This document shows positions 1 through 6,049 of a stretch of DNA of 6,049 nucleotides, piece after piece; within the stretch, counting starts at the first letter, position 1, and every line of letters starts with the position of its first letter. The notes below the pieces were generated by a model. It did no database searches. It saw nothing but the letters and a program-made list of their open reading frames with translations, and was not told where the DNA came from. The position numbers and the translations under genes were made by a program. Source of the DNA: an uncultured Collinsella sp. (GTDB lineage Bacteria > Actinomycetota > Coriobacteriia > Coriobacteriales > Coriobacteriaceae); assembly GCA_902388545.1 (NCBI GenBank), contig CABMPS010000123.1, forward strand, positions 1 through 6,049, in the 5' to 3' direction.

Positions 1-1417
1 GCACAATGCCGAGCGACCCGCGCAGGCTGGCCTTGGCAATGTGCTTGACGTCGATGCCGTCGTACGTGATCTCGCCGTCATCGACCTCGTAGAAGCGGTT
101 GATGAGGTTGGTGATGGTCGTCTTTCCGGCGCCCGTCGAGCCCACAAACGCGATCTTTTGCCCCGGCTTGGCAAACAGGTTGAGGTCCGTGAGCACGCGG
201 GTGCCCGGCACGTAGGAAAAGTCCACGGCATGGAAGCGCACGTCGCCGGCAAGCGGGACCAAGCCGCACGTGAGCTCGGTACCGTCGGCAGACACCGCGC
301 GGCCCGACTCATCAACGGCAGCCACATCATGCAGGTGCCCGTACGCGCCCACGCCCTGGCCCTCGGGAATCTTCCATGCCCACGCGGCGTCGCCCGTCTG
401 CACCAGCTCCACGCAGCCCTCGTCCACCTCGGGCTTAAGGTCCATGGCGGCAAACAGGCGCTCGGCGCCGGACAACGCGTTGAGTAAGAAATTACCCAGC
501 TGCGTAAACTGGTTGATGGGCATGGCCGCCTGGCGCACAAAGACCAGGTAGCTCGCGAGCGCGCCCACGTCGGCGAGCCCCTTGATGCAGAGCATGCCGC
601 CCGCCACGGCGACGATGGCATAGTTGACGTAGCCAATCACGACGGTCATGGGCACCATGGAGTTGGCGTAGCTCACGGCGGCGGTGCCGGTGCGGCGAAG
701 CTCGTCGTTGCGGCAGGTGAAGCCGGCGACATTCGCTGCCTCGTGATTAAAGACCTTGATGACCTTTTGGCCCGAGACCATCTCTTCGACATATCCGTCC
801 AGGTCGCCAAGCGATGCCTGCTGGGCGGCAAAGAAGCGCTTAGAGCGCGCGCCCGAGTAGCGCGCATACAGCACAATGGCCGCATCGCACACGAGCGTGA
901 TAATCGTGAGCTGCCAGTTAAGGATGATGAGCATGGCCGTGGTGCCCACAACCTGAATGGCGGCCTGAATCACGTTGGCAAAGCTGTTGTTGAGCGCCTC
1001 GGAGACGGTGTCGACGTCGTTGGTGAAAAAGCTCATGATGTCGCCCGAGCGCGTGCTGTCAAAATAACTGAGCGGCAGCGTCTGGATGTGCGCGAACAGG
1101 TCGCGGCGAATATCGGACACCACGCGTTGGGCCGCGCGCACCATGATCTGTGAGTAGCCCAGGGCCGAGAGCACGCCCGCGGCGTAGATGATCGCCGTCA
1201 GGATGACCTGCTTGGCAAGCAGTTCCTCCCCGCCCGTGGCCAAACCGTTAACGATGGGGCGCACCATGTAGGTGCCGGCGAGGCTCGCGATGGCGGCGAC
1301 GGAGGCGAGCACGCCCACCGCGAGCAACGAGAACTTGGCATGCCCCATGTAGGAGAGCAGGCGGCGCACAGTGCGCTTGAGGTCGGCCGGGCGTGCTTGG
1401 GCTGCGGTCTTAGGCAT
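1..1417 (-). CDS. ABC exporter subunit, TM288-like half of a heterodimer (3' end missing)
   Basis: Membrane-domain plus ATPase half-transporter that should pair with the product of the overlapping upstream gene to export drugs, lipids or peptides; the substrate cannot be read from sequence. The 472 residues present begin MPKTAAQARP. Six membrane helices are expected within about residues 28-315 (for example 30-52, 70-90, 155-185, 258-280), with the coupling-helix region near 125-145. The nucleotide-binding domain follows: A-loop Tyr402 (FSYVPG) and Walker A GSTGAGKTT at 426-434. The frame leaves the window at about residue 472 (SLGIV), just before the expected Q-loop, so the signature, Walker B and switch His are not visible. 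An extra stretch of about 50 residues (337-388, with AWAWK) separates the membrane domain from the ATPase domain; I recall similar spacers in clostridial and coriobacterial homologues. The ATG at 1417 is chosen for its strong ribosome site and overlap with the upstream stop. Family certain; heterodimer role inferred. Confidence 0.93.
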   Translation of the reverse strand, partial: MPKTAAQARPADLKRTVRRLLSYMGHAKFSLLAVGVLASVAAIASLAGTYMVRPIVNGLATGGEELLAKQVILTAIIYAAGVLSALGYSQIMVRAAQRVVSDIRRDLFAHIQTLPLSYFDSTRSGDIMSFFTNDVDTVSEALNNSFANVIQAAIQVVGTTAMLIILNWQLTIITLVCDAAIVLYARYSGARSKRFFAAQQASLGDLDGYVEEMVSGQKVIKVFNHEAANVAGFTCRNDELRRTGTAAVSYANSMVPMTVVIGYVNYAIVAVAGGMLCIKGLADVGALASYLVFVRQAAMPINQFTQLGNFLLNALSGAERLFAAMDLKPEVDEGCVELVQTGDAAWAWKIPEGQGVGAYGHLHDVAAVDESGRAVSADGTELTCGLVPLAGDVRFHAVDFSYVPGTRVLTDLNLFAKPGQKIAFVGSTGAGKTTITNLINRFYEVDDGEITYDGIDVKHIAKASLRGSLGIV

Positions 1418-3239
1418 GGCGCTCACCCCCTTCCAAGGGTAATCCGCTGGGGGCGAAGGAAAACGGATCATTCGCGCGGTCATCATCGCTGCCGTCACCG
1501 GCGTCCGCGTTCCCCGCAAACTCCATCTGCGAGGCGTAAATCTCCTGGTAGATGTTGTCGCCCGCCAGCAGTTCCTCGTGCGTGCCCACGCCGTGGATAC
1601 GACCGTCGTCCAACACCACAATGCAATCGGCATCCATGACGCTCGCGATGCGCTGGGCGATGATGAGCACGGTCGTATCGGGAATCCGAGCGATGTGCTC
1701 GCGAATCCTAGCGTCGGTCGCCATATCGACCGCGCTGGTGGAGTCATCAAAAATGAGCACGCGCGGATGCTTGAGCAGCGTGCGCGCGATGCACAGGCGT
1801 TGCTTCTGGCCACCCGAAACACCGGCGCCGCCTTGGCCTAACTCGCCGTCGAGTCCGCCGATGCGATCCAGGAACTCGTCCACGCATGCCGCCCGGCAAG
1901 CCGCGAGGAGCTCATCGTCCGACGCCTGCGGATTGCCCCACTGCAGGTTCTCGCGCACGGTGCCCGTGAACAGCACATTCTTTTGCAACACAATGCCCAC
2001 GGCATCACGTAGGGTCGCGAGGTCGTAGTCGCGCACGTCGTGTCCGCCCACAAGCACGGCGCCCTCAGTGGCGTCGTACAGGCGCGCGATCAGCTGCACA
2101 AGCGATGTCTTGCCCGAGCCCGTGCCGCCGAGGATGCCCGCCGTCGAGCCGCTCTCGATGCGAAGGTCGATATGCTCGAGCACATCCTCGGCTGCATCCG
2201 CGCGGTATTTAAAGGAAACGTCGCGAAACTCGATACTGCCGTCCGCTGGTGCCGCAATCGCGAGGTCTCCCGCAGGGTTGGCGATAAAGGGCTCCTCATC
2301 GAGCACCTCTGCGATACGGCCCACACTCGTAAGAGCGCGCGTGAGCAGCAAAAACACGTTGGAAATCATCATGAGCGAGTTCATGATCAGCAGCACGTAG
2401 CTCATAAAGCCCGTGAGCGAGCCCACGCCCAAGCGACCTTCGATGATCATGCGGCCGCCAATCCACAAGATCGAGAGCGCAGCCACGTACATCGAGAGTT
2501 GGAACACCGGCAGGTTGAGCACAGCGGTACCGAAAGTCTTGGTCGCCGTGCCGGCGAGCTCGGTATTGACGGTGTCGAACTTGTCGCACTCGTGCTCGGC
2601 GCGCACGTAAGCCTTGACGGCGCGCACGGCGGTGAGGTCCTCCTGCACCACACCGTTGAGATGGTCCATCGAGGTCTGCAGCTGGCGGTAGAGCGGACTG
2701 ACGCGATAGGTGATAACGCCCAGTACGATCGCCAACACCGGCAGGATGATCGCGAATACCGTAGCAAGCGGACGCGACAGCACCAGCGCATAGACCAAGC
2801 CGACGATGAGCGTCACGGGGCCGCGCACCATGGGGCGAAAGCCGTTGCCGATGGCGTTTTGGATGACGGTGATATCGGTGGTCATGCGCGTGACGAGCGA
2901 GCTGGCGTCGTAGTTGTCCAGATTGCCAAAAGCGAGCGTCTGGATCTTGCGATACTCGGCCTCGCGCAGGTTAGCGCCCAGCCCCGAGGCAACGCGGGCG
3001 GACGTGCGTGCATAACCCAAGCCAAGTACCAGCGAACATGCGGCGCATACCAGCATATACGTGCCCTGTAACAGCATGTAGTTGATGTCGCCCGCGGGCA
3101 CGCCCACATCGATGATATTTGCCATGATGACCGGGATAAACAGCTCGAGCGCCGTCTCGGCAGTCACAAAGAACACGCCGAGCATGGCGTCGCGGCGGTA
3201 TGCCCCCAGATAGGAAAACAAAATCTTGAGATTGCGCAC
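1410..3239 (-). CDS. ABC exporter subunit with degenerate ATP site, TM287-like half
   Basis: First gene of the exporter pair; 609 residues, a normal length for a fused membrane-ATPase half-transporter. Predicted membrane helices lie near residues 18-40, 55-77, 138-157, 160-178, 243-265 and 278-300. ATPase motifs in order: A-loop Tyr345, Walker A GGTGSGKT (371-378), Q-loop Gln419, signature VSGGQ (474-478), Walker B VLIFDD (494-499). The residue after the Walker B Asp498 is Asp499 rather than catalytic Glu, and the switch position is Gln529 (IIAQR) rather than His. The same two changes mark the degenerate-site subunit of TM287/288-type heterodimeric exporters, so this protein probably binds ATP tightly while hydrolysis occurs at the partner's site. 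The C-terminal tail (about 570-609) is acidic and low in complexity. The start is GTG at 3239: an in-frame TGA lies at 3248-3246 and GGGGG at 3254-3250 can serve as ribosome site. Substrate unknown. Confidence 0.95.
   Translation of the reverse strand: MRNLKILFSYLGAYRRDAMLGVFFVTAETALELFIPVIMANIIDVGVPAGDINYMLLQGTYMLVCAACSLVLGLGYARTSARVASGLGANLREAEYRKIQTLAFGNLDNYDASSLVTRMTTDITVIQNAIGNGFRPMVRGPVTLIVGLVYALVLSRPLATVFAIILPVLAIVLGVITYRVSPLYRQLQTSMDHLNGVVQEDLTAVRAVKAYVRAEHECDKFDTVNTELAGTATKTFGTAVLNLPVFQLSMYVAALSILWIGGRMIIEGRLGVGSLTGFMSYVLLIMNSLMMISNVFLLLTRALTSVGRIAEVLDEEPFIANPAGDLAIAAPADGSIEFRDVSFKYRADAAEDVLEHIDLRIESGSTAGILGGTGSGKTSLVQLIARLYDATEGAVLVGGHDVRDYDLATLRDAVGIVLQKNVLFTGTVRENLQWGNPQASDDELLAACRAACVDEFLDRIGGLDGELGQGGAGVSGGQKQRLCIARTLLKHPRVLIFDDSTSAVDMATDARIREHIARIPDTTVLIIAQRIASVMDADCIVVLDDGRIHGVGTHEELLAGDNIYQEIYASQMEFAGNADAGDGSDDDRANDPFSFAPSGLPLEGGERHA
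1423..1430 (-). promoter_or_regulatory. Ribosome binding site of the second ABC gene, inside the first
   Basis: Read on the minus strand the sequence is GGGGGTGA, seven of eight matching GGAGGTGA, five bases before the ATG at 1417. It lies within the last codons of the upstream ABC gene, whose stop (TAA, 1412-1410) comes after the new start. The genes overlap by 8 bases, which fits translational coupling and balanced production of the two subunits. Confidence 0.8.
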
Positions 3240-3280
3240 GCAGGTTCATCCCCCATCAAACGTTGTTCGCAAACCCACGT

Positions 3281-3308
3281 ATTATGGCGCGCCGTGCGGC
3301 GGTGTCAA
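3281..3308 (-). promoter_or_regulatory. Vegetative-type promoter of the ABC pair
   Basis: On the minus strand a perfect -35 box TTGACA (3308-3303) is followed by a 16-base spacer and the -10 box CATAAT (3286-3281), five of six consensus. Transcription would start near 3274, leaving a leader of about 35 bases before the GTG at 3239. The normal spacing suggests ordinary housekeeping sigma-factor use, unlike the divergent MerR-type promoter. The start site is inferred. Confidence 0.72.
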
Positions 3309-3315
3309 GTGTTCC

Positions 3316-3327
3316 GAAATCGATTTC
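3316..3327. repeat. 12-bp perfect palindrome upstream of the ABC promoter
   Basis: GAAATCGATTTC reads the same on both strands. It sits 7 bases upstream of the -35 box of the leftward ABC promoter, at roughly -42 to -53 from the inferred start, a usual place for a dimeric activator or an upstream-acting regulator. It differs from the MerR operator to its right. Its function is unknown and chance is possible, although a perfect 12-mer in an AT-richer control region is suggestive. Confidence 0.45.
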
Positions 3328-3428
3328 TGCAAGGCTAGTGCAGGCGCTAAGCTCGCAAGGTGCATCTCTGTATTCAATTGGAAATGAACGCGAGCGCGAC
3401 TTTTTTCGCCCCGCTGCCAACATAAACC

Positions 3429-3459
3429 TTGACTCTACAATCGTTGTAGGGTTTTCACT
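3429..3459 (+). promoter_or_regulatory. MerR-type promoter and operator of the MATE-MerR operon
   Basis: The -35 box TTGACT (3429-3434) is followed by a 19-base spacer and a weak -10 box TTCACT (3454-3459). Inside lies a dyad: half-sites ACTCTACAA (3432-3440) and TTGTAGGGT (3444-3452) separated by TCG, with one mismatch in nine pairs and a perfect inner core CTACAA/TTGTAG. The dyad begins at the A of the -35 box and ends just before the -10 box, the geometry of known MerR-family promoters such as those of CueR and SoxR, where the regulator untwists an over-long spacer. The -10 box alone is poor, as expected for a promoter needing activation. The likely binder is the MerR protein encoded at 4901-5749. 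Inferred start near 3466. Confidence 0.75.
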
Positions 3460-3499
3460 ACACTGGTAGCAAAACGAACCCAGCCAGAAAGCCCCGCCC

Positions 3500-4846
3500 A
3501 TGGAACACGACCTCACACGCGGCAATGTCCTCAAGACCATCGCGGTCTTTGCCCTGCCCTATATGCTCTCGTACTTTTTGCAGATGCTCTACGGCATGGC
3601 CGACCTGTACATGATGGGGCAGTTTAGCGGCGCCGCCGGCATCACCGCCGTGGGCAATGGCGCGCAGACGCTCTATATCATTACCGTAACGCTCGTGGGC
3701 CTGGCCATGGGAACGACGGTTATCGTCGGCCACGCCGTGGGTTCGCGTCGGTTTGACCGCGCCGAGACCGCCATCGGCAACACCATCACGCTCTTTATGG
3801 GTGTCTCGGTGGTGCTGGCCGCTGTCCTGCTCGCACTGTGTCCGCAGATTGTGGCACTCATTGGCACGCCGGCCGAAGCGGTCGAAGGAACCGCCGCCTA
3901 CCTGCGTATCTGCTTTATGGGCATTCCCTTTATCGCCGCGTACAACATCCTCTCGGCCATCTTTCGCGGCCTAGGCGATTCGCGCTCGCCCATGTACGTG
4001 ATTGGCGTGGCGTGCATCATCAACATCGCGCTCGACTTTCTGTTTATCGGCCACATGGGGCTCGGCCCCGTAGGCGCGGCACTCGGCACAGTCATCGCGC
4101 AGACGGCGAGCGTGGCTCTCGCGCTCGTGTGGCTCAAGAGCCGTCGCACAAACATCCACGTTAAGCGCAGCGACCTGCGCCCCCAGCCCGAGGTGCTCGG
4201 CAGCATTCTTAAGATCGGCGTGCCCGTGGCCGTGCAGGACGGCTGCATCCAGGTGGCATTTATGTTCATCACCGTCATCGCCAACCACCGCGGCCTGGTC
4301 GACGCCGCCGCCGTGGGCCTAGTCGAGAAGATGATCAGCTTTTTGTTTATCGTGCCGAGTTCCATGGGCGCTACCGTCAGCGCGCTCACGGCGCAAAACG
4401 CCGGCGCGGGCAAGGGCGACCGCGCGCGTCAGGTACTCAGGGACGCCATGACCATCTCGGTGGTGTACGGCTGCCTGATCACGGTGCTGATGTGGCTGGT
4501 GGCGCCGGCGTTTATCGGCTTTTTTGCCAAGGACCCCGCGGTGGTCGCCGCCGGCACCGGCTATATGCGCAGCTATATTTTCGACGCGATCTTTGCCGGC
4601 ATCCACATTTGCTTTAGCGGCTTTTTCGCTGCGTATGGCAAGAGCTACATCGGCTTTGCGCACAACGTGCTGGCCGTGGTGCTCATTCGCGTGCCCGGTG
4701 CATGGCTGCTGTCGAACGCCTATTCCGACACGCTGTTCCCCATGGGTATCGCCTCGCCGTGCGGGTCGATTCTGTCGGCGGTTATCTGCGTGATTGCCTT
4801 TACCGTGCTCAACCGCCGCGGAACTTTTGACAAGCTGATGGCGTAG
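3500..4846 (+). CDS. MATE-family multidrug efflux transporter
   Basis: Inner-membrane antiporter of the MATE family, which exports cationic drugs or metabolites using a Na+ or H+ gradient; neither ion nor substrate can be assigned here. The 448 residues are the usual length, and hydrophobic segments throughout fit twelve helices in two homologous halves (about 10-220 and 230-440). Family hallmarks include the first-helix region LPYMLSYFLQMLYGMADLYM (19-38), AVGNG (50-54), the IFRGLGDSRSPM loop (154-165), NIALDFLFI (175-183) and AQNAGAGKGD (298-307) in the second half. The ATG at 3500 is the only plausible start near the promoter, as an in-frame TAG lies at 3467-3469. The ribosome site is weak (AGAAAG, 3486-3491). 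It is followed after 54 bases, with no terminator, by the MerR gene, so the two are probably co-transcribed. MATE family certain; subfamily (DinF or NorM type) not decided. Confidence 0.95.
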   Translation: MEHDLTRGNVLKTIAVFALPYMLSYFLQMLYGMADLYMMGQFSGAAGITAVGNGAQTLYIITVTLVGLAMGTTVIVGHAVGSRRFDRAETAIGNTITLFMGVSVVLAAVLLALCPQIVALIGTPAEAVEGTAAYLRICFMGIPFIAAYNILSAIFRGLGDSRSPMYVIGVACIINIALDFLFIGHMGLGPVGAALGTVIAQTASVALALVWLKSRRTNIHVKRSDLRPQPEVLGSILKIGVPVAVQDGCIQVAFMFITVIANHRGLVDAAAVGLVEKMISFLFIVPSSMGATVSALTAQNAGAGKGDRARQVLRDAMTISVVYGCLITVLMWLVAPAFIGFFAKDPAVVAAGTGYMRSYIFDAIFAGIHICFSGFFAAYGKSYIGFAHNVLAVVLIRVPGAWLLSNAYSDTLFPMGIASPCGSILSAVICVIAFTVLNRRGTFDKLMA

Positions 4847-4886
4847 AGGGACAACGCGAGCCTGGCGCCCCTCCCCGACCCTATTG

Positions 4887-4893
4887 AAAGGAG
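4887..4893 (+). promoter_or_regulatory. Strong ribosome binding site of the MerR gene
   Basis: AAAGGAG lies seven bases before the GTG at 4901. It decides the start: the ATG nine bases later (4910) would be 16 bases from this site, too far. It is much stronger than the site of the preceding MATE gene, so the regulator may be well translated from the shared message. Confidence 0.8.
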
Positions 4894-4900
4894 CGGTCCC

Positions 4901-5749
4901 GTGACCGACATGCCAAGCGAACACACCGAGGGCCTGCTCCGCATTGGCGAGGTGGCGCGTCTGTTTAACCTGAGCGTGGGCACGTTGCGCCATTACGAGC
5001 AGGTGGGCCTACTGGACCCGGCGCACATCGATCCGGCAAGTGGGTACCGCTACTACGGATCGCGACAGCTCTCCACCCTCAATACCATCAGCCACCTGCG
5101 CGTTCTCGACTTGCCACTCGCGCAAATCCGTGAGTTTGTGACCACGCGCGATGTGGACCTTATGCAGCGGCAGCTGGCTCAGCAGCAGGAGCTCATCGAG
5201 CGCAAGCGCCGCGAGCTGGAGCGCGTGTCGCGTAAGATCGATAACCGGCTTGCGCTGCTCCACGATGCTTTGAACACCGAGCTCGATACCATTTGCACAA
5301 TCGATGCGCCCGAGCTTCGCTGCGCCGTGTTGCGCGAACGCGTCAACCCTACCGACGCCTATGCGCTGGAGTGGCAGATTCGTCAACTGCAGAAGGGCCA
5401 GCACGAGACCTTTGTCTTTCTGGGCAACTTGGGCGTCGGGATTGGCGCCGAGCGCCTCGCCGCCGGCGACTTTGATGGCTACGACGAGGTCTTCCTGCTG
5501 CTCGATGACACCGATGATTACGTGGGCGACGTCGAGGTGCGGCCCGCCGCGCGCTGTCTGACCATAAGCTTCCGCGGTACACATGGGCAAGCAGCCCCAC
5601 GCTACGAGCAGCTGCTCGGCTATATGTGCGAGCACGGCCTGACACCCGCCGGTCCCTCACGCGAGATCGCCCTCATCGATGACATCATCAGCGACGACCC
5701 AGCGACCTACGTGACGCAGATCACGGTGCCCGTTGCCCCAGCAAAGTAA
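4901..5749 (+). CDS. MerR-family regulator with GyrI/BmrR-like ligand domain
   Basis: Ligand-responsive transcription factor of 282 residues, starting at GTG. The N-terminal winged helix-turn-helix is unmistakable: LLRIGEVARLFNLSVGTLRH (12-31), then YEQVGLL (32-38) with the family's Arg30 and Tyr32, and SGYRYY (47-52). A heptad-rich helix rich in Gln, Glu and Arg (about 85-125) should form the antiparallel dimer coiled coil. Residues about 130-282 resemble the GyrI-like effector domain of BmrR-type multidrug sensors, ending in alternating strands (REIALIDD, YVTQITVPV). Glu255 may correspond to the buried acidic residue that binds cationic ligands in BmrR; this is an alignment by eye. It lacks a C-terminal cysteine cluster, so a metal sensor is unlikely. 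It is encoded behind the MATE gene and a MerR-type operator lies before that gene, so self-regulation and drug-induced activation of the operon are likely. Confidence 0.93.
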   Translation: MTDMPSEHTEGLLRIGEVARLFNLSVGTLRHYEQVGLLDPAHIDPASGYRYYGSRQLSTLNTISHLRVLDLPLAQIREFVTTRDVDLMQRQLAQQQELIERKRRELERVSRKIDNRLALLHDALNTELDTICTIDAPELRCAVLRERVNPTDAYALEWQIRQLQKGQHETFVFLGNLGVGIGAERLAAGDFDGYDEVFLLLDDTDDYVGDVEVRPAARCLTISFRGTHGQAAPRYEQLLGYMCEHGLTPAGPSREIALIDDIISDDPATYVTQITVPVAPAK

Positions 5750-5787
5750 GAACCGCCCGGAAGGCATCGTGCTTCCGGGCGGTTCTT
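5748..5787. terminator. Bidirectional intrinsic terminator between MerR gene and ligA
   Basis: A perfect 16-bp stem (5748-5763 with 5772-5787, core CCGCCCGGAAG) closes an 8-base loop. Read rightward it ends in GGTTCTTCAATTT; read leftward it ends in GGTTCTTACTTTG. It can therefore end both the MATE-MerR transcript and the convergent ligA transcript. The stem begins within the MerR stop codon (TAA, 5747-5749), so there is no untranslated spacer on that side. The U-tracts are interrupted, but the stem is very stable. Confidence 0.88.
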
Positions 5788-5806
5788 CAATTTGGCTATC
5801 GATGCC

Positions 5807-5808
<2 letters not shown>
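5761..5808. repeat. 9-bp inverted repeat linking terminator loop to ligA stop
   Basis: AAGGCATCG (5761-5769) and its exact complement CGATGCCTT (5800-5808) lie 30 bases apart. The left copy covers the apical bases of the terminator stem and part of its loop; the right copy covers two bases of the ligA stop codon and the bases just after it. Pairing between them would compete with the top of the terminator hairpin. Function unknown; may be coincidence. Confidence 0.4.

Positions 5809-6049
<241 letters not shown>

Noticed and set aside
41..487. A 148-codon plus-strand frame near the left edge.
   Set aside because: Antisense to the second ABC subunit, whose Walker A and other motifs read clearly on the minus strand.
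2040..3071. A 343-codon open frame on the plus strand, antisense to the first ABC gene.
   Set aside because: Its translation is rich in His, Arg and Ala with no family resemblance and no ribosome site; it mirrors the codon bias of the clear ABC gene opposite.
3286..3300. Short palindromes GGCGCGCC and GCCG-TG-CGGC in the spacer of the ABC promoter.
   Set aside because: GC-rich short palindromes are frequent in such DNA; neither has a spacing or partner that suggests an operator.
3389..3406. A small GC hairpin (CGCGAGCGCG) followed by six T residues, resembling a terminator.
   Set aside because: The stem is only three or four pairs with a tiny loop, and no rightward transcript is expected upstream of it.
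3263..3469. A 68-codon plus-strand open frame in the divergent control region.
   Set aside because: No ribosome site, no recognisable sequence, and it runs across both promoters and the MerR operator; best seen as chance.
4319..4993. A 224-codon open frame on the minus strand, antisense to the MATE gene and the start of the MerR gene.
   Set aside because: Low-complexity His, Arg and Gly composition typical of high-GC antisense frames; both genes opposite are certain.
5009..5635. A 208-codon open frame on the minus strand within the MerR gene.
   Set aside because: Lies wholly opposite a well-recognised MerR protein and has no recognisable domain.

Overview
The window is GC-rich and gene-dense, and every gene falls in a known family. 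Codon usage, the style of the ABC pair (including a spacer with an AWAWK-type motif in the second subunit) and the MATE and MerR sequences suggest a gut actinobacterium of the class Coriobacteriia, perhaps Collinsella. This is an inference from recalled family resemblance, not from a search.

Layout. Positions 1-3239 (minus strand) hold two overlapping genes for a heterodimeric type IV ABC exporter. The upstream gene (1410-3239) is complete and encodes the subunit with the degenerate ATP site (Asp for the catalytic Glu, Gln for the switch His), like TM287. The downstream gene (start 1417, running off the left edge) encodes its TM288-like partner. Positions 3240-3499 are a divergent control region. 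It carries a near-consensus promoter firing left into the ABC pair, a 12-bp perfect palindrome just upstream of that promoter, and a MerR-type promoter/operator firing right. Positions 3500-4846 (plus) encode a MATE-family efflux protein, and 4901-5749 (plus) a MerR regulator with a C-terminal GyrI/BmrR-like ligand-binding domain. A perfect 16-bp terminator stem at 5748-5787 separates this operon from the convergent 3' end of ligA, the NAD+-dependent DNA ligase, whose BRCT domain fills 5807-6049 (minus).

How it fits together. The MATE and MerR genes look like one self-regulated operon. The MerR protein probably binds the operator at 3432-3452 inside the over-long 19-bp spacer of the MATE promoter and activates it when a ligand occupies its C-terminal domain. 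The ABC exporter is transcribed away from the same region from a normal-spacing promoter, so it may be constitutive or separately controlled. The whole block reads as a two-exporter, probably drug- or metabolite-responsive efflux locus beside the housekeeping gene ligA. I see no mobile element, CRISPR array, tRNA or rRNA, and no clearly unprecedented system. The most informative signals are regulatory.
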